Shown piece by piece: positions 1 through 5,464 of a DNA stretch of 5,464 nucleotides (positions within the stretch are counted from its first letter, which is position 1; each line of letters starts with the position of its first letter). The position numbers and the translations under genes were made by a program. The notes below the pieces were generated by a model. That model ran no database searches, was not told the DNA's origin, and saw nothing but the letters and a program-made list of their open reading frames with translations. This DNA comes from Opitutaceae bacterium (GTDB taxonomy: Bacteria; Verrucomicrobiota; Verrucomicrobiia; Opitutales; Opitutaceae): contig PMSP01000211.1 of NCBI GenBank assembly GCA_003168315.1, positions 1-5,464 on the forward strand. The letters run 5' to 3'.

Positions 1-1
1 C

Positions 2-343
2 GTCCGTAACTATTTCGTCCTGCCCTGCTGCCTCCTCCTCCTGAACCTCTGCGTCGGCCTGGTGGGCTACAAGGCGAAGATGATCGAGGACCCTCTGGTC
101 CAGACGGCCGCGGTCATCGCGATGGTCCTCTTCGGGAGCTCGCTGGTCGGCTTCGTCCTGGCGCCGGCGATCGAGACCCTCGTCGGGAGCCTGCGCCGCG
201 GGAGCCGGAGCCTGGGCCAGATGGGAGAGATCGTCTTTCTTCTCCTCCTCGGGATCGGCGTCTACTGGCTCTACTACCGAATGTACATCATGGGCCCGGA
301 ATACCTCGTCCCGGCGTCCTGGCGCAACCCGCGGCACTTCTAG
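2..343 (+). CDS. C-terminal part of an unrecognised multi-pass membrane protein (5' partial)
   Basis: The reading frame is open from the left edge, so the true start lies outside the window; the GTG at 62 is internal to a hydrophobic stretch and is not a convincing start. The 113 visible residues contain three likely membrane segments at about residues 4-23 (YFVLPCCLLLLNLCVGLVGY), 33-56 and 77-93. An Arg-rich loop (RRGSRS) between the second and third is probably cytoplasmic by the positive-inside rule. The tail is short and polar and ends in RNPRHF. I recognise no family motif and assign no function. It is the only gene on its strand in this part of the window, and it converges on the deaminase gene, sharing the four bases CTAG as interlocked stop codons. 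That it is coding is supported by the clean hydrophobic/polar pattern and by the absence of any competing gene up to 340. Confidence 0.72.
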   Translation, partial: VRNYFVLPCCLLLLNLCVGLVGYKAKMIEDPLVQTAAVIAMVLFGSSLVGFVLAPAIETLVGSLRRGSRSLGQMGEIVFLLLLGIGVYWLYYRMYIMGPEYLVPASWRNPRHF

Positions 344-1635
344 GAGCGCGGGGGGGCGCTGCGGGCGGGGAGCCTGAAGTCGACGGACGCCGGGCGGCCC
401 GGAAGGCTGAGCTCGCAGCGGGACGGGGCGGCGCGGCTGACCACCTTTCCGCGGCGGACGACGGCCAGCCGCGGGGCGCGCAGCCGGATTGCCTCCGCCG
501 GCGTCGTCGCGTCGAGGAGCACCAGGTCCGCGTTGCATCCCGGCGAGAGGCCGTAGCCCTCGAGGCCCATGATCCTCGCCGGGGTCTCCGTGACGGCGAC
601 GAACGCCTGGTGGACGGCCTCCGGGCTCGTCATCTGGGCGACATGGATACCCATGTGCGCCACCTCCAGCATGTCGCCCGACCCGAGGCTGTACCAGGGA
701 TCAAGCGTGCAGTCCTGCCCGAAGGCGACCGGGACGCCCGCCTCGAGGAGCTCCGGGACGCGCGTCATTCCCCGGCGCCTGGGGTAGGTGTCGTTCCTTC
801 CCTGGATCGTTATGTTGATGAGGGGATTGGCGATCACGGACACGCCGCAGTCGCGGATCAGAGGGATCAGCTTTGCCGCATACGCGTTGTCCATCGAGTG
901 CATCGAGGTCAGGTGCGAGCCGGTGACCCTTCCGCCGAGGCCGAGGCGCCGGGTCTCGAGGGCGAGGGTCTCGATATGGCGGGAGAGGGGGTCATCGTTC
1001 TCGTCGCAGTGCATGTCGATCCTAAGGCCCCTTTCCGCGGCGATCCCGCAGAGCTCGCGCACCGAGCGGGCGCCCTCCTCCCGGGTCCTCTCGAAGTGGG
1101 GGATGCCCCCCACCACCTCGACGCCAAGCGCCAGGGCGCGCAGGAGGTTCTCGCGGGCGTTCGGGCTCCGGTAGAGGCCGTCCTGGGGGAACGCGACCAG
1201 CTGCAGGTCGAGGTAGGGCGCGACGGAGCGCCTCACCCCGAGGAGCGCCTCGACGCCGACCAGGCGGTCGTCGCAGACGTCCACGTGCGCGCGGATGGCG
1301 AGGATGCCCCTCGCCACCGCCCAGTCGCAGTAGGCAAGGGCGCGCTCGGCGACGGCCTCGGGCGTCAGGAGGGGCTTGAGCTCCGACCAGAGGGCGATCC
1401 CCTCGAGGAGGGTGCCCGACCTGTTGAGCCGGGGAAGCCCGAGGGAGAGGGTCGCGTCCAGGTGGAAGTGGGAGTCGACGAAGGGGGGCGTCACGAGCCG
1501 GCCCGCGGCGTCGATCTCCTCGGCGCCCCCTGCCGCGATCCGCGGGGCGACCTCGGCGATGCGGCCGGCCCTGACCGCGATGTCGACGCCGGTGCGCCCG
1601 TCGGGAAGGCTGGCATTTCTCAGGATGAGGTCCAT
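340..1635 (-). CDS. codA: CodA-family cytosine deaminase, predicted 5-methylcytosine-capable (Asp314-to-Cys type)
   Basis: This is a metal-dependent amidohydrolase that hydrolyses the exocyclic amine of cytosine-type bases to give uracil-type bases and ammonia, in cytoplasmic pyrimidine salvage. The 431 residues match E. coli CodA (427 aa) along the whole length by recall. Metal and catalytic residues are visible: His56 and His58 in DSHFHLDATLSLG, Gln151 in AFPQDG, His209 and Glu212 in DMHCDEND, His241 in GSHLTSMHS, and Asp308 in FGQDCTLDPWY. They sit at a near-constant offset from E. coli His61, His63, Gln156, His214, Glu217, His246 and Asp313. The next residue, Asp314 in CodA, is Cys309 here, and the preceding His is Gln. 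Position 314 is the known discriminator against 5-methylcytosine, so the substrate range is probably wider than cytosine. The ATG at 1635 was preferred because MDLILRN fits the family's N-terminus. A TTG at 1668 would add 11 residues and has AGGA 12 bases upstream. The gene lies 92 bp downstream of the MATE gene on the same strand. The family is near certain; the exact base is inferred. Confidence 0.93.
   Translation of the reverse strand: MDLILRNASLPDGRTGVDIAVRAGRIAEVAPRIAAGGAEEIDAAGRLVTPPFVDSHFHLDATLSLGLPRLNRSGTLLEGIALWSELKPLLTPEAVAERALAYCDWAVARGILAIRAHVDVCDDRLVGVEALLGVRRSVAPYLDLQLVAFPQDGLYRSPNARENLLRALALGVEVVGGIPHFERTREEGARSVRELCGIAAERGLRIDMHCDENDDPLSRHIETLALETRRLGLGGRVTGSHLTSMHSMDNAYAAKLIPLIRDCGVSVIANPLINITIQGRNDTYPRRRGMTRVPELLEAGVPVAFGQDCTLDPWYSLGSGDMLEVAHMGIHVAQMTSPEAVHQAFVAVTETPARIMGLEGYGLSPGCNADLVLLDATTPAEAIRLRAPRLAVVRRGKVVSRAAPSRCELSLPGRPASVDFRLPARSAPPRS
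350..370 (+). other. Candidate G-quadruplex-forming G-tract just past a stop codon
   Basis: Seven consecutive G (350-356), then CGCTGC, GGG, C and GGGG fit the pattern of four G-runs of at least three with loops of 1, 6 and 1 bases if the first run is split. It begins seven bases after the membrane-protein stop codon and would be in the G-rich orientation in that gene's transcript. A 5-bp stem AGCGC/GCGCT (345-349 with 356-360) overlaps it and would compete. No U-tract follows, so it is not a standard intrinsic terminator. The same bases encode the Pro/Arg/Ser-rich tail of the deaminase on the other strand, so chance in GC-rich coding DNA is a real alternative. Confidence 0.3.
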
Positions 1636-1727
1636 TCGGGGTTCTTGGGGTACAGCCGTTTTCCCCAATGGTCAGCACAATCCTCGGCCGGCGCCAAGTG
1701 CGGGGTTTGGGCCGCCGCCTCCCGCGC

Positions 1728-3122
1728 TCAGAGGGATGCCGCGGCGTCCGATCCAGCGGCGAGGCCGGCGGCGACCCTCTCGCGGCTGCGCGCCGCGTAC
1801 TTCATCCAGCGGCGCTTCTTCCAGCGCCAGTACATGAGGAGCCCCCGCGTCCACTCGTCCGTCATCATGGCGATCCAGACGCCGACCAGGCCCATGCCGA
1901 GCTTCAGGCCGAGGAACCACGCGAGCGGCACCCAGACGAGCCACATGGACAGGACGGCCATCTGGATCGGGAAGCCGACGTCGCCGGTCGCCCTCAGCGA
2001 GCTGATGACGATCACGTTGAAGACGCGGCCGGGCTCGAGGATGATCGAGAGCCTGAGGAGGATCGTGCCGGTCGCTATTATGGCCGCGTCCTTGGTGAAG
2101 ATGGCGAGGAGGCGGGGGGCCAGGAGCGCGACCAGGATGATGACGAGCGTCACGAGGATGAGGCCGGTGCGGACGCTCCGCAGGAGCCTGCGGTAGGCCT
2201 CCTCGAACCGCCCGGCGCCGACCAGGTGGCCGATCAGGATCTCCGTCCCCAGGCCTATCGCGAAGCTGAAGAACATGGCGAAGCGCTGGATCTGGAGCGT
2301 GTAGGACTGGATCGCCAGGCTTTGGGTCCCCATCCGCGCGATGAAGGTCGTGACGACGATGAAGGCGGACCAGTAGCACATCTGCTCGCCCGCCGCCGGC
2401 AGGCCGATGTGGAGGATGCGGCGCACCTTGCCCCACTGGATGGAGACGAAGTCGGCGGCCCTGAGCCGCAGGTGCGTGTGGTGGTCGAGGAGGATCCAGA
2501 GGGCGAAGCAGGCGACGGAGCGGCTGAAGATGCCGGAGAGGGCGACGCCGAGGACCCCCATCGGCGGGCAGCCGAAGAGCCCGAAGAGGGTGATGGCGTT
2601 GCCGGCGACGTTCAGGATGTTCTGGCCGAGCGTGACCAGCATGGCGTCGCGGGTGTGGTGATGGGCCCGCAGGGTCGCCGCTATCGAGATGTTCATGGAC
2701 TCCATGAAGAGGGTCCCGCCCATCAGCTTCAGGAAGGGCAGGGCGTACTCCATCAGGCCCCCGGGCAGCTGCAGGAGCCGCAGCATGGGAAGGGCGAGGA
2801 AGAAAACGGCCGCGCTGAAGGCGGCGCCGAGCCAGGTGTTGACGGCGATCGCGTTCGTCGCGATCCGGTCGGCGCCGGCCCGGTCGCGGGCGCCCAGGTG
2901 ATGCGTGATGACGACGCTCGTCCCGATGCCGATGAAGTTGAAGGCGATCAGGAAGAAGACGATGACCTGGTTCGAGACGCCGACGGCGGCGACCGCGCCG
3001 TCGGAGACGTGGCTCACCATGAACGTGTCCACGGTGCCGATCAGCATCCGGAGCGTCTGCTCGATAAATATCGGCCATGCGATCGCGATCAGGCCCTTCT
3101 GGGCTTGGGTGGTCTGGGTCAT
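1728..3122 (-). CDS. MATE-family efflux transporter (NorM/DinF-like)
   Basis: This is an inner-membrane antiporter of the multidrug and toxic compound extrusion family, which exports organic compounds in exchange for Na+ or H+. The 464 residues fit the usual 440-470. About twelve hydrophobic segments fall in two homologous halves: the first half opens with AIAWPIFIEQTLRMLIGTVD (14-32), and the second with the matching ILHIGLPAAGEQMCYWSAFI from about 236. Asp32 in TVDTFMVSHV corresponds to the TM1 aspartate important for ion coupling in NorM and PfMATE. The late motif SLRATGD (375-381) and the C-terminal DEWTRGLLMYWRW stretch are also typical, followed by a basic cytoplasmic tail. ATG at 3122 was chosen because MTQTTQAQKG leads directly into TM1. 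An upstream GTG at 3206 would add 28 Arg/Pro-rich residues and is unlikely. The start has no Shine-Dalgarno sequence. The gene is divergent from the esterase and lies upstream of the deaminase on the same strand. The transported substrate cannot be read from the sequence; a link to nucleobases through the neighbour is speculative. Confidence 0.93.
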   Translation of the reverse strand: MTQTTQAQKGLIAIAWPIFIEQTLRMLIGTVDTFMVSHVSDGAVAAVGVSNQVIVFFLIAFNFIGIGTSVVITHHLGARDRAGADRIATNAIAVNTWLGAAFSAAVFFLALPMLRLLQLPGGLMEYALPFLKLMGGTLFMESMNISIAATLRAHHHTRDAMLVTLGQNILNVAGNAITLFGLFGCPPMGVLGVALSGIFSRSVACFALWILLDHHTHLRLRAADFVSIQWGKVRRILHIGLPAAGEQMCYWSAFIVVTTFIARMGTQSLAIQSYTLQIQRFAMFFSFAIGLGTEILIGHLVGAGRFEEAYRRLLRSVRTGLILVTLVIILVALLAPRLLAIFTKDAAIIATGTILLRLSIILEPGRVFNVIVISSLRATGDVGFPIQMAVLSMWLVWVPLAWFLGLKLGMGLVGVWIAMMTDEWTRGLLMYWRWKKRRWMKYAARSRERVAAGLAAGSDAAASL

Positions 3123-3136
3123 CGGCTGGGCGCGCG

Positions 3137-3167
3137 AGCATAGCCGAGGCCGCCGGCAGGGAGTCAA
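3137..3167 (-). promoter_or_regulatory. Candidate sigma70-type promoter for the MATE gene
   Basis: On the minus strand, TTGACT (3167-3162, five of six matches to TTGACA) is followed after 19 bases by TATGCT (3142-3137, four of six matches to TATAAT). The spacing is two bases longer than optimal. If used, transcription would start near 3130 and leave a leader of only about eight bases before the ATG at 3122, which fits the lack of a Shine-Dalgarno sequence there. It is the best promoter-like pair I see in the divergent region, but it rests on pattern only. Confidence 0.3.
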
Positions 3168-3199
3168 CCGGTCTTGGGGTTTGTGCTTCGCGGGAATCC

Positions 3200-3214
3200 G
3201 GTCCACAGTGGCCC
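3200..3214. promoter_or_regulatory. Imperfect dyad abutting the esterase start codon
   Basis: GGTCCAC and GTGGCCC flank a central A and pair at six of seven positions (only 3202 against 3212 fails). The element ends one base before the ATG at 3216. It could be an operator half-site pair or a small RNA hairpin at the initiation site. Arms this short arise by chance in GC-rich DNA, so confidence is low. Confidence 0.2.
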
Positions 3215-3215
3215 C

Positions 3216-4346
3216 ATGACCTCACCCGGAGAACCGCGCCGGCGCGCCGCGCCGCGCGCAGCCGCCTTCGTCTTCGCCCTCCTCCTCCCGGCGGCGGCCC
3301 TCAGGGCCCAGGCGCCGCCGGAACCCGTCTCCCCGCAGGTGAGCGGCGACCGCGTCACCTTCCGGCTGTTCGCCCCGAACGCGCGCGCGGTCACCGTGAA
3401 CGGCCTGCGCGACATGCCCGACCAGGCGATGGCGAGGGACGACAAGGGCCTCTGGAGCGTCACGGTCGGCCCGCTCGCGCCCGACGTCTACTCGTACGTC
3501 TTCTCGATCGACGGGGCGATCGTCACGGATCCGCATGACCGGGACGTGAAGAAGTACATCTCGTCGGAGAGCCTCTTCGAGATCCCCGGCAAGCCGCCGA
3601 TCCTCGCCGCCATGCAGCGGGTGCCGCACGGGATCGTCCACCACGAGTTCTACGAATCCCGCGTGCGGGACGGCGTCGCGGGGATCGAGATCTACACGCC
3701 CCCGGGCTACGACCCGAGGGGCCTCGACCTGTACCCGGTCGTCTACCTGCTTCACGGCTTCGGAGACCGGGAGGACGCCTGGATCGACACCGGGCACGCC
3801 AACGCGATCGCCGACAACCTGATCGCGCAGGGGCGCATCAGCCCCATGATCCTGGTCATGCCCTACGGGCATCCCGTGCCGGTCGGGGAGAGGGACGAAG
3901 CGGGCTATTCCGAGAGGAACGACGCCGCGATGGAGAAGGACATGGTCGGGACCATCATCCCACTCGTCGAGCGCGACTACCGCGCGGACCCCGGGCTCGG
4001 CAAGCGGGCGATCGTCGGGCTCTCCATGGGCGGCGGCCAGTCCCTGAAGATCGGGCTCGGCCACCCCGAGCTCTTCGCGTGGGTCGGCGCCTTCAGCGCC
4101 GGGGCCCCCGAGAAGGACCTGGACAAGACGTTTGCCGGCCTCGTCAAGGACCCCTCGTCCCGGCCGAGGATACTCTGGATCGGGGTCGGCAAGGCCGACT
4201 CCCTCCTCAAGCGCAACCAGGCATTCCATGAGTGGCTCGCCCAGAAGGGCGTCAGGCACACCTGGGTGGTCAGCGAGGGCGGCCACGAGTGGCCCGTCTG
4301 GCGCGCCTACCTTCCCCAGTTCCTGGAGCTCGCCTTCAACAGGTGA
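3216..4346 (+). CDS. Secreted esterase with N-terminal early-set domain (feruloyl/enterochelin esterase-like, esterase D family)
   Basis: This is an exported alpha/beta-hydrolase that most likely cleaves carboxylic esters. The 376 residues begin with a signal peptide: Arg-rich n-region (8-14), hydrophobic core about 15-29, and a likely cleavage after AQA near residue 33. An immunoglobulin-like early-set (CBM48-related) domain follows at about 39-105 (VTFRLFAPNARAVTVNG, then GLWSVTVGPL and YSYVFSIDG), as in XynZ-type feruloyl esterases and Fes/IroE-like proteins. The catalytic domain spans about 137-374. It shows the oxyanion region YLLHGFGD (177-184), the nucleophile Ser270 in GLSMGGG, the probable acid Asp328 in GVGKAD, and His357 in GGHEW. 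The triad is complete, so the protein should be active. ATG at 3216 gives a normal signal peptide. A TTG at 3174 with AGGGAG ten bases upstream would add 14 residues and cannot be excluded. The DUF2059 gene follows after 58 bp and may be co-transcribed. The substrate (hydroxycinnamoyl, acetyl or siderophore ester) cannot be decided here. Confidence 0.9.
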   Translation: MTSPGEPRRRAAPRAAAFVFALLLPAAALRAQAPPEPVSPQVSGDRVTFRLFAPNARAVTVNGLRDMPDQAMARDDKGLWSVTVGPLAPDVYSYVFSIDGAIVTDPHDRDVKKYISSESLFEIPGKPPILAAMQRVPHGIVHHEFYESRVRDGVAGIEIYTPPGYDPRGLDLYPVVYLLHGFGDREDAWIDTGHANAIADNLIAQGRISPMILVMPYGHPVPVGERDEAGYSERNDAAMEKDMVGTIIPLVERDYRADPGLGKRAIVGLSMGGGQSLKIGLGHPELFAWVGAFSAGAPEKDLDKTFAGLVKDPSSRPRILWIGVGKADSLLKRNQAFHEWLAQKGVRHTWVVSEGGHEWPVWRAYLPQFLELAFNR

Positions 4347-4404
4347 CGGCGCATCCCATCCGGGGCGGCCGGCTGCCCGGGTGCCGCGAAGATCCCACTT
4401 ACGA

Positions 4405-4902
4405 ATGAACATCCCACGAATGCTGGTAATAGCGGCCCTCGCCGCCCCGCTCTGCAGGGCCGACGAGAGCCTGAGGCTCGCCGACGAGCTGGTCGACATG
4501 TCCGGGAGCGCCGCGAGCCTGCAGCAGAACTTCGAGACGAACCTGCAGCCCTCCCTCGACCGGATGAAGGCCCAGGGCGCCCCCGACGAGCTGATCGCGA
4601 AGATCCACGCCGTGGCCCGGCAGTTCTACGCGCAGAACTTCAGGTGGTCGGAGATAAAGCCGCAGATGGCGAAGCTCTACACGGACTCCTTCACGGAGGC
4701 GGAGATGAGGGAGATGATCGCGTTCTTCAAGACGCCCGTGGGGGCGAAGGCGCTCGCGAGGCTGCCGGGCGTCATGCAGGACGGGATGGCTCTCGCGATG
4801 GCCCAGCTGCAGGCGAGCATGCCCGAGTTCTCGCGGCAGGTGACCGCGCTCATCCACGAGTACCAGAGGCCCTCGAGCCAGGTCGAGCCGCCCTCCCGCT
4901 GA
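4405..4902 (+). CDS. Exported DUF2059 domain protein
   Basis: This small protein of 165 residues has a signal peptide at its N-terminus (MNIPRMLVIAALAAPLCRA, cleavage predicted after Ala19 before DES). The Cys at 17 is not in a proper lipobox, so it is unlikely to be a lipoprotein. The mature part is mainly helical and charged. Residues about 76-135 carry the DUF2059 signature: YTDSFTEAEMREMIAFFKTP followed by GAKALARLPGVMQDGMAL. Proteins of this family are periplasmic or secreted and of unknown biochemical role, so no function is assigned. ATG at 4405 gives a compact signal peptide. A GTG at 4381 would add eight basic residues; an ATG at 4420 would shorten the n-region too much. No Shine-Dalgarno sequence is seen for any of these. 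The gene lies 58 bp after the esterase on the same strand, which suggests co-transcription, and converges on the acetolactate synthase gene. Confidence 0.86.
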   Translation: MNIPRMLVIAALAAPLCRADESLRLADELVDMSGSAASLQQNFETNLQPSLDRMKAQGAPDELIAKIHAVARQFYAQNFRWSEIKPQMAKLYTDSFTEAEMREMIAFFKTPVGAKALARLPGVMQDGMALAMAQLQASMPEFSRQVTALIHEYQRPSSQVEPPSR

Positions 4903-4910
4903 TCTGGTCC

Positions 4911-5464
4911 CTACTTAAGGAGCATGTCCTTGACCGTCTTGCCGGCCGGGATCATCGGCAGGACGTGCTCGGTGTACGGGACGACGACGTCCAGGACGAA
5001 GGGCCCTTCGCAGTCGAGCATCTCCTGGATCGCGTCCCGCAGCTCGCTCTTCCTGATGACGCGCCGCCCCCTGACGCCGAATCCCTCGGCGATCTTGACG
5101 AAGTCGGGGTAGAGGGCGTCCGGGTTGTCCGGGCTCCCCACGTTGCTCTCGTCGCCGAGGATCGTGTTGCCCCGGACGCTGCCGTAGAAGCGGTCCTCCC
5201 ACTGGACGACCATGCCGAGGTGCTGGTTGTTCAGGATCATGGCCTTCGCGGCGATCTTCTCGATGTGCGCGGTCGCGAGCTCCTGGATGTTCATCATGAA
5301 GGAGCCGTCGCCGTCGATGTCGATCACCTGCCTGTCGGGGCAGGCGACCTTGGCGCCGAGCGCCGCGGGATAGCCGAAGCCCATGGCGCCGAGGCCGAGC
5401 GAGCTGATGTAGCGGCGCGGCTCGTCGAAGCGGTAGAACTGGGCCGCCCACATCTGGTGCTGGC
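4911..5464 (-). CDS. ilvB: Acetolactate synthase large subunit, C-terminal thiamine-diphosphate domain (5' partial)
   Basis: This is the catalytic subunit of acetohydroxyacid synthase, the first common step of valine, leucine and isoleucine synthesis, which condenses pyruvate with pyruvate or 2-oxobutyrate using thiamine diphosphate, Mg2+ and FAD. About 183 C-terminal residues are visible and the frame runs off the right edge; the codons before the Met at 5453 read QHQ, completing the family's QHQMWAAQFY, so that Met is internal. The thiamine-diphosphate motif is intact: GDG, 24 residues, then NN (DIDGDGSFMMN to ILNN). Downstream come QHLGMVVQWEDRFYGS, with the Trp equivalent to the plant herbicide-site Trp574, and the ending EHVLPMIPAGKTVKDMLLK. 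The Ala in MIPAG replaces the plant Ser653. The sequence resembles plant and deep-branching bacterial enzymes more than E. coli IlvB/IlvI. No ilvN or ilvC follows, because the next gene is convergent. Other ThDP enzymes (oxalyl-CoA decarboxylase, glyoxylate carboligase) fit the QWEDRFY and EHVLPMIP motifs less well. Confidence 0.95.
   Translation of the reverse strand, partial: QHQMWAAQFYRFDEPRRYISSLGLGAMGFGYPAALGAKVACPDRQVIDIDGDGSFMMNIQELATAHIEKIAAKAMILNNQHLGMVVQWEDRFYGSVRGNTILGDESNVGSPDNPDALYPDFVKIAEGFGVRGRRVIRKSELRDAIQEMLDCEGPFVLDVVVPYTEHVLPMIPAGKTVKDMLLK

Noticed and set aside
1636..1668. TTG at 1668 as the deaminase start
   Set aside because: It would add 11 residues (MGKTAVPQEPR plus the native Met) not expected from CodA N-termini. 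The ATG at 1635 fits the family, though the AGGA upstream of the TTG keeps some doubt.
1683..1698. Hairpin (6-bp stem, one G-U pair when read on the minus strand, loop of 4) between the MATE stop and codA, as a possible terminator or attenuator
   Set aside because: The stem is short and no U-tract follows on the minus strand. A promoter search in the same gap gave only poor matches. It does not support separate transcription of codA.
610..2196. Long plus-strand open frame of 528 codons opposite the deaminase and the MATE 3' end
   Set aside because: It spans two well-identified minus-strand genes and their gap, and its product is a low-complexity Asp/Arg/Gly/Pro/Val mix with no domain. It is a GC-rich antisense shadow.
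1668..3143. Plus-strand open frame of 491 codons, extremely rich in Glu/Asp/Arg/Gly, opposite the MATE gene
   Set aside because: Its boundaries mirror the MATE gene almost exactly and its composition is what the antisense frame of a GC-rich membrane protein gives. No motif was found.
3123..3206. GTG at 3206 as the MATE start
   Set aside because: The 28 extra residues are Arg/Pro/Cys-rich, unlike any MATE N-terminus, and would fill the entire divergent intergenic region.
1672..3225. Minus-strand open frame of 517 codons in another frame over the MATE gene
   Set aside because: It is Arg/Pro/His-rich with no membrane segments or motifs, while the overlapping frame is a clear MATE transporter.
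3222..4499. Minus-strand open frame of 425 codons opposite the esterase and DUF2059 genes
   Set aside because: The plus-strand frame has a signal peptide and a complete catalytic triad. The antisense product has no domain and skewed composition.
1..5464. Search for mobile elements, CRISPR repeats, tRNA/rRNA genes, defence genes or riboswitch-like leaders
   Set aside because: Nothing recognisable was found: the DNA is almost entirely occupied by six conventional genes, and no gap exceeds about 95 bases.

Overview
The window is ordinary bacterial chromosome, strongly GC-rich with G or C at most third codon positions. It is fully packed with genes on both strands and shows no mobile element, tRNA, rRNA, CRISPR array or phage gene. 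It holds six genes, two of them cut by the window edges. Signal peptides on two proteins suggest exported or periplasmic products. The acetolactate synthase tail is of the plant/deep-branching bacterial kind (QHLGMVVQWEDRFY), and none of the four preferred start codons has a clear Shine-Dalgarno sequence. Together these hint at a non-proteobacterial lineage such as the Planctomycetota/Verrucomicrobiota/Elusimicrobiota range, but this is a weak guess.

Layout, left to right. (1) The C-terminal end of an unrecognised membrane protein (+) ends at 343, and its stop codon interlocks with that of the next gene in a shared CTAG. (2) A CodA-type cytosine deaminase (-, 340-1635) and, upstream of it on the same strand, a MATE-family multidrug/metabolite exporter (-, 1728-3122) may form one transcription unit. 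(3) A 93-bp divergent intergenic region (3123-3215) carries a candidate promoter for the MATE gene and a small dyad next to the start of the following gene. (4) A secreted alpha/beta-hydrolase of the feruloyl/enterochelin-esterase (esterase D-like) type (+, 3216-4346) is followed after 58 bp by a small exported DUF2059 protein (+, 4405-4902). (5) The C-terminal thiamine-diphosphate domain of the acetolactate synthase large subunit (-, 4911 to the right edge) converges on the DUF2059 gene with only 8 bp between the stop codons.

The observation most worth following is in the deaminase. All metal and catalytic residues of E. coli CodA are kept, but the residue equivalent to Asp314, known to discriminate against 5-substituted cytosines, is Cys. 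This predicts activity on 5-methylcytosine as well as or instead of cytosine. Its possible partner is a MATE exporter rather than the usual CodB permease. I found no convincing undescribed multi-gene system; the remaining findings are modest structural or regulatory observations.
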